Origin: Aureobasidium sp. EXF-3400
Lineage: Eukaryota; Ascomycota; Dothideomycetes; Dothideales; Saccotheciaceae
Assembly (NCBI GenBank): GCA_024195585.1
Contig: SWBL01000281.1
Location: 1 to 64,000, forward strand
Length of the DNA: 64,000 nucleotides
Reading direction: 5' to 3'
The notes under the pieces were generated by a model. The model had not been told where the DNA came from. It searched no databases and saw only the letters and a list, made by a program, of their open reading frames with translations. Below, in pieces: positions 32,695 to 42,517 of the stretch. The position numbers and the translations under genes are program-made. Position 1 is the stretch's first letter, and each line of letters opens with the position of its first letter.

Positions 32695-34375
32695 ATGGAA
32701 GTGCCTGAGGCAAGAGTCCTCATTGTCATCACAGGAGGCACGATATGCATGCAACCATCTGAGAATGGTCTCGTACCGGTATGTGATGTTGGTCGTGATA
32801 GATTGACATTTGAGTAACGTTTTGTCATAGGGAAAAGGATTCTTGAAGAACGGTCTCGCACCTCGACCATCTTTCAACGACGGCTCATATCCCGAGCCGC
32901 TCGAAATTGTCACAGACGGAAAAGGCACCCGCAAAGCTGTACAAAGCTTGCGCACTCCCACAAGCACCTATGGTCGGCAGGTCCGGTACAGTGTCCTAGA
33001 ATTCGACCAACTACTTGACAGCAGCAGCATCGATGCCGAAGGTTGGGACCAGATTGCCAAGACCATTGAGCGAAACTACCAGCTCTATGATGGCTTTGTA
33101 GTCTTGCACGGAACCGACTCATTAGCCTACACCAGTAGTGCTCTCAGCTTCATGCTTCAAAATCTGGGAAAGCCAGTTATTCTCACTGGCTCACAAGCGC
33201 CGATGATGCAGCTGCAAAACGATGCCCAGGACAACCTGTTGGGCGCTCTCGTCATTGCAGGCCACTTCATGATTCCCGAAGTTTGCTTGTTCTTCAACTT
33301 CAAGCTCTTCAGAGGCAACCGTGCGACTAAAGTCTCAGCCGACGACTTCAATGGATTTGCCAGTCCCAACATGCCACCTCTTGCCACTATCAGCAGTTTG
33401 AGAACCAACGTCAGCTGGGATCTTGTCTACAGACCAAGGATTGTGAACCCTTTCTGCGTGCATTCAAACTTGGACACCGCCCACGTAGCCTGTCTACGCG
33501 TCTTTCCTGGTATCAAGCCGCAGATGGTGGATCTCTTCCTGCGTACAGAAGGACTCAAGGGTCTGGTGCTCGAAACGTTCGGCGCTGGCAACACCCCTGG
33601 AGGTCCGGATTCACCTATGACTAAAGTTCTGGCAGATGCCGTCAAGCGTGGCATTGTCATCGTTAATGTGACACAGTGTCTCAGTGGTAGTGTTAGCCCA
33701 TTGTACGCTCCAGCAACCTATCTTGGACGTGCAGGTGTGGTGTTTGGTCAGGACATGACCACAGAGGCCGCTTTGACAAAGCTTTCATACCTACTTTCAA
33801 TCCCTGGATCAACGCCCGAGGACGTGGCCAAACAGATGCACAACTCACTTAGAGGTGAACTGACAGAGAGAGGACGAACACACTTCCAACACCCTACTAG
33901 CGGCACTCTAACTCCCGAAATATCAAGTCTGACTGCACTGGGCTATGCTATCCAAGATGGAGATGCTCTGAGCGTGAGAGACGTTGTCAGGGGGGAGAAC
34001 CGCTGGCTTCTGAATGATGTGGACTATTCAGGAAATACCCCTGTCGTAAGTTATGATCTTTCTTTAAGAGATCTGAAGATAGGTCAACACAGTAGAATAT
34101 TTGACTGACCATGGTTACAGCATCTCGCAGCTACTGGGCCCAACGTTGATGTACTAAAAGAGATGCTCAATCTCGGAGCTAGCGTTCACTTGCGCAACCG
34201 AAATGGACGTACGCCTCTCTTCGTCGCTGCGCACGCAGGACTACCCCAACATGTCGAGGCGTTGAGAGAAGCTGGTGCACATTTGCACTCTGACGAGCTG
34301 GACACAGCCAAGATCTTCGCAAACTCCGACCCTCACCCAGACGTCTGGAAGCTTGCTGGTGTCGACGAGCTGTGA
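32695..34375 (+). CDS. Cytosolic type I L-asparaginase with ankyrin tail
   Basis: Three exons, 32695-32778, 32831-34045 and 34121-34375, encode 517 residues. The enzyme hydrolyses L-asparagine to aspartate and ammonia. Catalytic landmarks are present: ITGGTIC (nucleophile Thr16), VLHGTDSLAYTSS (Thr123-Asp124), VILTGSQAPM and the lysine region GNRATKVSADDFNG. There is no signal peptide, which fits the cytosolic bacterial-type-I-like class instead of the secreted type II enzyme. After the asparaginase core (to about residue 360) a C-terminal segment has ankyrin repeats, the clearest being DVLKEMLNLGASVHLRNRNG plus RTPLFVAAHAGLPQHVEALR. This asparaginase-ankyrin plan is the same as in the vertebrate ASPG enzymes. 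Expected role: asparagine catabolism as nitrogen source. Confidence 0.93.
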
Positions 34376-35822
34376 ATTCGGAGTTAATACTCTGAACAGG
34401 GAAGACATGGTCTTGCCCACAAGCTTACGAAATTGAGCTAATGGTTCACTCTGCTCGATAACAAAGCCCCGGACTTGCTCCGACGCGGACGAAGATATCC
34501 GATGTGCTTTGGTTTTGTCCAATCGAGAGCAAGTTGCTGCTCAAGAAGGATTTGCTCGAGTCGCAAGGTGTCGAAGGTCACAGACGCAGGTTGCAGAGGA
34601 TCATAACTTGCTCTTGATGACTGTTCTGAACAGACCACCTCCTCCGTCTTGACCTGCAATAACCCCGCAGTGGAGCATCTCCAGTCGAATATGGATACTG
34701 AACACGTACAGAATGCAGCATCTCACACCATTCATGGTCTAAATTTAAAAATCATCACTAATTAACGGACATAATCAACCTTATTTCTTAGAGCATTCGC
34801 TCATGCTATTCTTAGTCGGGAGCATTTCTCATCCGCATAAGCGTAATTAGTCGGCATTCTTTACTTGCATATTCTGAGTTAAGGATGTTGTTGCAGGTCG
34901 CTGCAGATGTGTGCATGTGCCGCTCGGCGAAGGATGCGGAACCCCGCTTGTTCTTCAACCCTCAATCCTTCTCACGACTTCACCTCGCAAGGGCATTTCT
35001 GATCCCTGTGTCTATCACTGCTGAGGTGATGCGGAAACGAGTTGTCTGAAGCTATAACCGAGCGGTGAAAGTACAGCGAGAGTGTTGCTCGTCTAGAAGA
35101 CCCCAGGAAATGTCATTGCTTTACGAAGTAGACGGAAGAACGAAAAGCCACAACTGGTCTTAAGCGCCGCAAGATGCTGCCAACATATGCATTTAATCTA
35201 CGAATTCATGGCACACGAGCATCTAGTCTTTTCTGCAAGATCTAATGAGCCGCATCAAGGTAATGTATCTCATCAGCGCTTATGATCCTCGGCAAGGATA
35301 CACCAACATCTAAAAAATGACAACCAACAAAGTAGCTACTGCAAACATATTCTCCGATGCCTTGGTACCAATATTTGCGCTGGCAGAACGGTGTCGCCAG
35401 ATCTCCTTTGCGTAGACGCTTGACGCGTAGCGGCGTAGTGCAATGCATGGCGGCGCCTCGCATCTTTTTACCGTCTGTCCCGTCTTTGACTTGCATGACA
35501 TTGCATGATTCTGCAGATAGATGTGGTAAGTTTAGCAGCTACCGCCTTCTTCTCATCTCTCGTACGTACCAACACTTTCTTGTTTGGACATGTCAGCGGC
35601 AAGAGCTGGACTATATAACATTGTTTTGTGCTCCCATCTCGGTTCCAGTTTATTATCAGCAAGACACAAAAAGCATCTCTCGACTGGTTCTTTATCAAGC
35701 AGGTGGCAACACAGCATCGATTGGTCTTGTTACTTCCCGTTCCTGCATCGACACTACCACACTATTCATCTTGTCTATCCACTCGTTGAAAGTCTATCGA
35801 TCAGTTCTTGCACATACTTATA
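34376..35822. other. 1.4-kb intergenic region with TATA box
   Basis: AT-rich near 34730-34870, otherwise unremarkable. A TATA box (ACTATATAACA, about 35611-35621) lies roughly 205 bases before the DUF3455 start and a long pyrimidine-rich leader follows, so the right part is that gene's promoter. No gene seen. Confidence 0.5.
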
Positions 35823-36428
35823 ATGTCTTCAAATATGGCTCGTCTGCTCTTGACCTTCTTCTTCGCCACGATAACATTAGCCTTGCCTACTCCAAGCACA
35901 ACTTCCAACCAGAACACCGTGCCTCTCAATGGGCTTCCAGCACCCGGAGCTCTGTCTCTGGAATACATTGCCCTTGGTGTCGGCACTCAGAACTACAGCT
36001 GCAGTGCTACAGGCGCCACTCCTATCGCCATCGGTGCAGTCGCCGATCTGTACGATGCAAGTATGCTCAAGACACCTGCGAGATCCTCGTTGATTCCATC
36101 GTTCGCCGCTGTGGCCTACAGCACACATACTTGGTTCAACCTGCCAACCTTGGGACACCATTGGTTCAGCGCTGCAGGAGTACCCACATTCGACCTCGAG
36201 GGTCATGGTTTCTTGAGTGCGAAGAAGATGGCGAATGTGCCGGCGCCCTCGGGAAGCATCGATGCAAGTGTGGACTGGCTGTTTTTGGAAGACGATGGTA
36301 GAGGAGTGAGCAAGAACATCAAGGCAGTGTACAGAGTCGAGACTGCAGGTGGTAGTGCACCGGCTACTTGCAGCAATGCTGGGGTCATCGAAGTTCCTTA
36401 TGCTGCCGAGTATTGGTTCTACGGTTAA
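35823..36428 (+). CDS. Secreted DUF3455-family protein
   Basis: Intronless, 201 residues from ATG 35823 (a second ATG 12 bases on, MARLLLTFFF, would fit the signal peptide equally well). The N-terminus is a signal peptide, ending near TLALPTPS. The mature part carries the DUF3455 landmarks: LEYIALGVGTQNYSC, IGAVADLYDAS, GHHWFSAAGVPTFDL, SIDASVDWLFLEDD and a C-terminal VIEVPYAAEYWFYG. Two cysteine pairs are possible. The family is common in fungal secretomes and often mislabelled malate dehydrogenase; no activity is established that I know of. Its own TATA box suggests regulated expression. Confidence 0.9.
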   Translation: MSSNMARLLLTFFFATITLALPTPSTTSNQNTVPLNGLPAPGALSLEYIALGVGTQNYSCSATGATPIAIGAVADLYDASMLKTPARSSLIPSFAAVAYSTHTWFNLPTLGHHWFSAAGVPTFDLEGHGFLSAKKMANVPAPSGSIDASVDWLFLEDDGRGVSKNIKAVYRVETAGGSAPATCSNAGVIEVPYAAEYWFYG

Positions 36429-36976
36429 ACTAACAAAAACGATCTCGAGGTCAGAGGAGATTTTGGTTCCGAGACTGGTGGCTTCTGTCGTTGGTTTTCT
36501 CTTGCATGGAGGTTCATTCGTTCTGATTTTCTTCGGCTTTGCCCCTATGCAGACTTTCATGAGGCGAGCTATGATACCCCCAAGGCGTGGTATAGACCAT
36601 TCGTTTGTAACTTTCTTATCTAACAGTAATGTTCAACTTTTATTCAATTGGCTCGTGTCCCCGGGAGTTGATCACTAGGCATCAAAGCATATCTTTTGAA
36701 TAAGGTCTCTGCCAAGCTGACTTGGTAGTTCTTTCCGATACTGCAAGAATTAGCTTTGTCTTTCCTTTACGAGTCTATTGACAACTCAACTTCTGGAAGG
36801 AGCTATCACTGGAACGAGTGTTTACAACACGGATAATAAGCACAAAAGAGGCACATGGATAAAAGGTCAGGAAGAAAATAAATAGATTGATTGAGTTCGA
36901 CAGCGATACTGAACATAACTTACAAAAAGAAAAACACATCAATAGAAAAACACCTCATTTCTGTAACCGCTTGCCT
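36429..36976. other. AT-rich convergent spacer
   Basis: Lies between the 3' ends of the DUF3455 gene and the CxxC microprotein gene. A/T-rich towards the right. No gene or repeat seen. Confidence 0.45.
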
Positions 36977-37144
36977 CTAGAACGATGGAGTTATGAACTT
37001 ACGGCAGTGAGTGCAGTACCAAGCACCATAGAGAGGATTCCACTGAGGAGTTCTGTAGCAGTCTCTGCACACACCTCTAGAGCCATAGAAGAGGACAGGG
37101 CCATTAGAGGAGGATGAGGTGGTAGAGTTAGTGTGGTTGCACAT
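36977..37144 (-). CDS. CxxC/CxxC zinc-ribbon-like microprotein
   Basis: An ATG at 37144 (minus) follows a typical leader (CACTCACAACAATACACAAA) and a TATA box about 90 bases upstream. The frame encodes 55 residues: a Ser/Thr/Asn-rich start (MCNHTNSTTSSSSNG), then GVCRDCYRTPQWNPLYGAWY and CTHCRKF. Two CX2C pairs 16 residues apart, with aromatic residues between, is a zinc-ribbon-like arrangement. A good donor (GTAAGT) overlaps the Arg-Lys codons at about 37012, so a 42-nt intron and a different short tail are possible. I do not recognise the family. Evidence is the promoter architecture and Cys pattern, not homology. Confidence 0.5.
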   Translation of the reverse strand: MCNHTNSTTSSSSNGPVLFYGSRGVCRDCYRTPQWNPLYGAWYCTHCRKFITPSF

Positions 37145-37626
37145 TTTGTGTATTGTTGTGAGTGTGTTTGGTGTCTTGGTTCAGGATTTAGGAGCTGTGA
37201 TGATCTGGTTCACTTGCTAACTGTAGGGTCAGCTTTATAGAGATATCTGAGTGGCTGGAGAGACTGGAACAGACAATGACCTTGTACATGGAACAAAGAC
37301 ATTGAAACAATGTAGACATTGCTGAATGTTTTGTTCAAAGAATGAAACTTCAATGTCATTGTTCTCATTCGACATCTCTCAGAGTGCCAACGTATGTTCT
37401 TTGTCTTCTTTCGTTCATGATTGTCTTGACGAGTCACACGTTGTCTCAGGTGTCAAGTCTCATGAGAAGCATCTTCTACGAACATGGAATACAAAGTTGC
37501 TGTCACTCTCGACTTTCTTACAAGTATCAATTGAATCGCAGATTTTTTGTGTCGATTACAAACAACCACATCACGAAGATATCACAAAGTGACGAATCAA
37601 CAACGTCTCACCCTTCGGACATCCAG
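37145..37626. promoter_or_regulatory. Divergent promoter of microprotein and paralogue genes
   Basis: Minus-strand TATA box TCTATAAAG at about 37232-37240 serves the microprotein gene. The rightward gene at 37627 has an A/C-rich leader (AATCAACAACGTCTCACC) but no clear TATA. The two genes may be co-regulated from this 480-base interval. Confidence 0.5.
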
Positions 37627-38349
37627 ATGCCCGACTACGACAACGCTTATGCACTATTTCAGGCCGAACTCGTCGGCGGCGACACGGATGTTGATACTGA
37701 GATGAGCGAAGACTCCCCTGCTAGACAGAGCGACTCGCCTGACCCCTCAAAGCCTCTCTACAACGGAACCCCTCCACACAACTTTGACATCCCTCTCGCC
37801 CACCAGATTGATCTCACAAGCGAGCTAACAAGACCAGGAGGACCCCTTCCAATCTCTGGGCCATTTTACGACATCGATATCGCCAAAACCATGAACCTAA
37901 TGCTGCAAAGACACCAGCAGAAGGGTGAAAGGTTCTTTCGCTTGAAATGGGCAATTAACTATCTTTCTCAGGGATTCTATCCCGCATGCAAGTACCCTGG
38001 TTGTACGTCTAGATGCAGAATTGTCGACCACAACCTCAAAGTCTTGACATGGAAAAAACTTCAACCTGGTGGTGAAGATCATCTGCGTTATGTGATTACT
38101 GACAAAGAGCACGCTGCTTTCCTCTGCGTGTCCTGCCATCACGAGAACTTCATGCCGTCGTTTATGTGGAAGACCAGAGTGGTTGGCTTCATGACTGACC
38201 CTGTGGTTGAAACAAAGACATATGAGCGTTGGGCAACTCCAGAGTTCTTCTTCAACAGAGCGAGAGATGCTGATGCTTTTCCTGGTATGGTTAGCGGTCC
38301 TATTCTTTCTAGACGTGAGAGGCGTGTTCAACGCAGAACTTCGATCTAA
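37627..38349 (+). CDS. Paralogue of the CCHC protein's Cys/His domain
   Basis: 240 residues from ATG 37627 (MPDYDNAYALFQ); the open frame extends upstream but the extension looks like leader. An acidic N-terminus of about 60 residues precedes a domain at about 81-188 that aligns with residues 270-370 of the CCHC protein at 30044-31987: IDIAKTMNLMLQRHQQKGER, FFRLKWAINYLSQGF, CKYPGC, then EHAAFLCVSCHHENF. Shared positions include the FFR motif, the Ala-Ile pair, Gly-Phe, C-x3-GC, and a C-x-H pair after a hydrophobic strand, which together could bind one metal. A basic tail (SRRERRVQRR) ends the protein. It lacks zinc knuckles. Function unknown. Confidence 0.72.
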   Translation: MPDYDNAYALFQAELVGGDTDVDTEMSEDSPARQSDSPDPSKPLYNGTPPHNFDIPLAHQIDLTSELTRPGGPLPISGPFYDIDIAKTMNLMLQRHQQKGERFFRLKWAINYLSQGFYPACKYPGCTSRCRIVDHNLKVLTWKKLQPGGEDHLRYVITDKEHAAFLCVSCHHENFMPSFMWKTRVVGFMTDPVVETKTYERWATPEFFFNRARDADAFPGMVSGPILSRRERRVQRRTSI

Positions 38350-38629
38350 CTGACTTTGTGTTTTTTTCTAGAGACTGGCGCTGCTGATAATGTCTTGAGC
38401 AAGACACGCAACTACTTACTTCCGGTTATTGCTGCTGGGTTGGTGCTTCGCTATGCTTGAAATGGGTCATATATCAATATCAATTTATTCCCACATTTTC
38501 TTTTTTAATCATTTGCCTCTGAACGTGAAATGCTTGTGGGTACTCGGTGAAATTGCAATGATAGACGGATATCGTCTGATTTCGAATGTTATGAAAATCG
38601 TGAAAATGTTTACTTTTTGTTTTAATCGT

Positions 38630-40165
38630 CTAGGCCTCTTCTGCCTTTGGCTCTTCTCCTGCTTGGCCCTTTTCTCTCAGCGCCAACTTTTCGGCCTTCT
38701 TTTCGGCAATCTTGAGAGCCTTGCGTTCGCCCTTTGTGAGCTTGCCGGAAGTGTTCTCTTGCTTCTCCTCTGGCTTCTTCTCAGTCACAGCCTCTTCGAT
38801 GGAGGCAGTGGCGTTGGGGTTGCCCTTGAACTCGAGCTTTCTAGGAGTCATAAATTCGCGCATGATCTCGTCGGTAACCTTTGAACGACGCTCCTGGAAA
38901 GCCTCGACGAACTTTTGCAGTTCCTGGATACAGCGCTTCTTGAGCTCGCCAGTAGAAAGAGTACCCTTGCGGTAGCTCTGCTCGATCTCCTTTAGTTCGT
39001 CATCGCTCTCGAGGAAGTAGGACAGGTATGCATATGCAACATCGACATCGGGGTTACCGCCGTACTTCTCGTGGTCCTCCTTAGTGGCACCGCCGCCTGA
39101 GAAGGCGAAGCGGTTGACCTTCTTCTCGATCTGCTTGGAAGTGTCGGACATGAAGATGGCCGAGTTGGGGTCACTGGCAGACATCTTGCCGCCAGGACCC
39201 TGCAAAGCGGTCAAGAACTTTGAGAGAATGAGAGCGGTCTTGGGAGCAGGGAACTCCATGCGATCGCAGTTCTCACGCAAAAGACGGAAGTAGGGCTCCT
39301 GGTCAATAGCGCAAGGAATCAGAGTAGGGATGGCAGCGATGTGCTTGCGAGGACGGGCCTCCTCGTAGTTGGGAGCGCGGAAGTCGCCAGCGCCGAACAG
39401 GGTAGGATATGAAGAAGCAAAGGCAGCAACGCACTGCTTAGCGGCGTATGCGTTGAGACCAATATTTGTGCTGCCATCGAAGCCCATGGCACCTCTGATC
39501 TGGTTGTTTGTGAGGAGCGCCTCGAACTCTGTGATGTTCTGGTAGAAGTGACCACCCATGTACTCGTAATCGGTGTAGATGAAAGTCTTCTTGAGGTCGA
39601 AGCCAAGGGCAATGATGTCCTTGCAGTTTTGTTTTGCGTACTCGATGAAGTCGCCGAGAGCAGCACCCTTCGTGATTTTGCCCTGGTTCTTGTTGCGGGT
39701 GTAGAGGAACTTCTCGTCATCAGTCAACATGACAACGAGAGGCACGTCGAAGATTTCCTGCAGCTCCTTGGTGAAGAGGAAGGGGACGGCGTGACCCAAG
39801 TGCATGGAGCCAGAGCTGGGACCACGACCGGTATAGAGCAGGAAGAAGCCGTATTTCTCATAGTAGTCGAGGATCTTGTCGAAGTCGCGGTGGCTGAAGA
39901 AGAGCTTGCGGCGCATGAGACGGTGAGGCGGCTTGCCGGTGACGCGCTCGAAGCGATCCAGATGCTCCTGGGTCAGGGCGGGTGTGTTGAATCGCTCGCG
40001 AAGGGCGTCGTAGTCGATGGCAGTAACGTTTCCATTCTCGTCGACACCTCCGCTGACATTGTAGGGATCGATCTGCTGCTCCTTTGCTGCTTGCTTGACC
40101 TGCTCGACGGCAGGAGGGGCTCCTACAGCGTCAGCCGTGTGCGGCGCTCCATCCGATGATGCCAT
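38630..40165 (-). CDS. WRS1: Cytosolic tryptophanyl-tRNA synthetase
   Basis: Intronless, 511 residues from ATG 40165; the in-frame extension upstream has no ATG. The enzyme charges tRNA-Trp with tryptophan using ATP. It is a class I synthetase with the HIGH equivalent HLGH at residues 122-125 (YTGRGPSSGSMHLGHAVPF) and the KMSKS equivalent KMSAS at 327-331 (GPGGKMSASDPNSAIFMSD). The eukaryotic-type core (FIYTDYEYMGGHFYQN, IGLNAYAAKQC) and the C-terminal anticodon-binding helices are complete. A Lys/Glu-rich tail extends the end. There is no mitochondrial presequence. Confidence 0.97.
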   Translation of the reverse strand: MASSDGAPHTADAVGAPPAVEQVKQAAKEQQIDPYNVSGGVDENGNVTAIDYDALRERFNTPALTQEHLDRFERVTGKPPHRLMRRKLFFSHRDFDKILDYYEKYGFFLLYTGRGPSSGSMHLGHAVPFLFTKELQEIFDVPLVVMLTDDEKFLYTRNKNQGKITKGAALGDFIEYAKQNCKDIIALGFDLKKTFIYTDYEYMGGHFYQNITEFEALLTNNQIRGAMGFDGSTNIGLNAYAAKQCVAAFASSYPTLFGAGDFRAPNYEEARPRKHIAAIPTLIPCAIDQEPYFRLLRENCDRMEFPAPKTALILSKFLTALQGPGGKMSASDPNSAIFMSDTSKQIEKKVNRFAFSGGGATKEDHEKYGGNPDVDVAYAYLSYFLESDDELKEIEQSYRKGTLSTGELKKRCIQELQKFVEAFQERRSKVTDEIMREFMTPRKLEFKGNPNATASIEEAVTEKKPEEKQENTSGKLTKGERKALKIAEKKAEKLALREKGQAGEEPKAEEA

Positions 40166-41039
40166 TTTGAATGCTTCGAGGGCGAGAGTTCGTGTGACTC
40201 GCTCGACTTTCTTGTCAATAACGGCTATACCCCGCTGGTCTGTGCGCTTTGTCCCTGCCAATCCTCTCTCGCTCAAGAATTACATCCTTGCATCCCTGTA
40301 TGCTGAAGACTGTCAGAATTGATCATGGAAACACCTTTCCCACGACGCCATGTAGTGACTGTCAAAGCTATCGACTGCACCATCATGAACATAATGTGGT
40401 CATAGGACGTCCTCGCTCCGGATACAACTTTGTTCTCGAAGTTGTCCCTTTTTAATCTGAATTGTGATCGTTTGTGGACGGAATGGTAATGTCCTCTCGC
40501 TGGTGGAAACTTGCAGTTTTACAGTCGATATAGGAGTTCATACAATACAGACAATAGAATTGTCCATTTCAAGAGATACAGAGCAATGCTCTTCGCAAAC
40601 CATTGTTTTAGCGGCTCTTTTGGGACACATCTCCAATCCCACCATGATTAGGCGAATCCACAACTGCTTGTGTGACGAAGTCTTGTGCATGATGGACTAC
40701 TGAGGATATAACTGTAGACAAGTTGAACCGAGTCGCAAAAGACAGTGGTTGTTGATGCAGCAAGCGGGGACAAAGAAACGCAGCATGAGTGATCAACATG
40801 CGTCAGTCGAGTGTCACGCGTGCGGGACAGGGTCGGGGCAATCGATGAGCCGCGCCGACTGGCTACAAAAAACGTACCGATGTCATCCTGCGCTGCTGAC
40901 CACGCCAACTTGAGGGGGAGTGGCCTTCTCGACTGCACGTAGCATTCCACCTCAATTGCTTTCTTTTTCTTCGACACTGTCTGCTTCTCCGCCGCTTTCT
41001 TTCACCAATTTCGACTTTCGACCCACAGCATGCAACAAG
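40166..41039. other. Divergent promoter, WRS1 / UPS1-like
   Basis: Shared upstream region of the synthetase and the PRELI gene. GTATGCTGAAGACTGTCAG near 40300 matches the flank of repeat copies near 46650 and 53475 and may be a repeat scrap. No gene seen. Confidence 0.45.
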
Positions 41040-41810
41040 ATGGTTAAATTCTACTCGACCTCGTATAGCTACGACTACTCTTTTCCTGCCGTCTCGCTGG
41101 CTTACTTTTTGCGCTACCCAAATCCATACAGCACCCATGTGCTCTCGACAGATGTCATTTCGCGCGAATATGATCCCGACACCCAGCGTCTGACGACCGT
41201 TCGTCTGCACTTGAAGAAGAGCAAACTCCCTCCAGCCATCCTCAAGCTCCTGCCGCGGAGCATCATGGGTGGAGCTGAAAATGGCGACAGCCAGGCTTAC
41301 ATCCTCGAAACAACCGTTGTCGATGTCAAGGAAGGATGCATGGAGGCTGAAAGTCGCAATCTCGAATGGACTGGTGTTCTGAGCGTCATTGAAAAGCAAG
41401 TCTTCCGTCGACAGCCCTTCGAATCCCTGCCAAAACTCTCTGCCCCTGCAGATCTATACAGCCAACAATCATCTCAGAAGACGGACGTCACGACCACAGT
41501 CACATTACAATCACGCATTGGCGAGAACATACGTCGTAGAAAAGCACAAAGGCAGGCTGAAGCTGAAGCAGAAGCTGAAGCCTCCGAAGAGGAGGCACCA
41601 GCCAAGCTTGGCTTCTTCAAGTCGTGGGCAGCTAGTCCCATGCAGCGATCTATTGAAGTCATTGGTCTACGTCGCGCCGAAAAGTCACAGCCCAAAGCAA
41701 AAGAGGGAATGAAGGTAGTGCTCGAACGACTACGACAAGGTGGATTGGTCGCTGTGCTCGAAGGCATGCGTCAAGATCGTGAGCTCATGTTCGCTGGCGG
41801 CCAGGCTTGA
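41040..41810 (+). CDS. UPS1: Ups1/PRELI-family lipid transfer protein
   Basis: Intronless, 256 residues starting MVKFYSTSYSYDYSFP. Residues 1-190 form a PRELI/MSF1 domain; the N-terminal RYPNPYSTHVLSTDVISREY is close to the Ups1 signature. Ups1, with Mdm35, carries phosphatidic acid across the mitochondrial intermembrane space for cardiolipin synthesis. A segment of about 20 Ala/Glu residues (QAEAEAEAEASEEEAP) interrupts the C-terminal part, and a final amphipathic helix (EGMKVVLERLRQGGLVAVLE) follows. Ups1 is favoured over Ups2 on the N-terminal match; an assignment to the wider family is certain. Confidence 0.88.
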   Translation: MVKFYSTSYSYDYSFPAVSLAYFLRYPNPYSTHVLSTDVISREYDPDTQRLTTVRLHLKKSKLPPAILKLLPRSIMGGAENGDSQAYILETTVVDVKEGCMEAESRNLEWTGVLSVIEKQVFRRQPFESLPKLSAPADLYSQQSSQKTDVTTTVTLQSRIGENIRRRKAQRQAEAEAEAEASEEEAPAKLGFFKSWAASPMQRSIEVIGLRRAEKSQPKAKEGMKVVLERLRQGGLVAVLEGMRQDRELMFAGGQA

Positions 41811-42517
41811 GCTCTTTTCTGGCTACAGTACAGGAAGTCTCAGGCCAATGTGCCAAAGCACGAGGGAGAAGAAGGTGGACCAAATTGTATTAACATTTTC
41901 TGGCATTGCAACAGGTTTTAGCGTGGCGTTCTGGGTATGATTTCAGCGAACAAATGGTTCAGCACCGAGCAAGATGGCAATGAGGGTATCAACAGGAAGT
42001 TCATCTGCTCGCAAAAGAAGAGTTGGGAAGGAAGGGAGGCTAAGGTATTGAAGGGTATTACTGTATTTTTAGTATTCACGTGTTGAACGAAGCAACTCAT
42101 CTCTGTTTCTACCTTGTTTTCGAATCGGCTTCGATCAGTATCTTGATTCTCCTAAGTGAACAAGCAACATGGATGGAAGGTACGGCAGAGTGGAAGCAGA
42201 CGGTGGTCAGTGCTCAAGCATTTTACGGAGAAGTCGCGACTCTGCGCGTCTGGGAAGCGGATTTGGGCAATCGAATGTGGATGCTTCCTGCTTCTTGGCT
42301 GCTCTTCTTCCCTTCGCATCTTGCATTGCCCTTTTGTCCACCATCCACTCTTCTCAACCACCTTCTGCCATCGTAATTCCGGCACTCGCGCCGCTGTTCA
42401 TCAAATCACCATCGACTCTGTCCATTGCAGAAACAGAACCCCGCGCACATCTTCTATTTCTCCTGGACCAACCTTTTTAATTCACCTTCCGCCGCAAGGC
42501 GACCACACACCCGCATC
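41811..42517. other. Promoter and leader of the ISWI gene
   Basis: Lies between the end of the PRELI gene and the ISWI start. The right part is rich in CT and CA runs, as in a transcript leader. No gene or repeat recognised. Confidence 0.45.

Noticed and set aside
40166..40276. N-terminal extension of the tryptophanyl-tRNA synthetase as a mitochondrial presequence
   Set aside because: The extension contains no ATG, and the first ATG at 40165 gives the normal cytosolic N-terminus.
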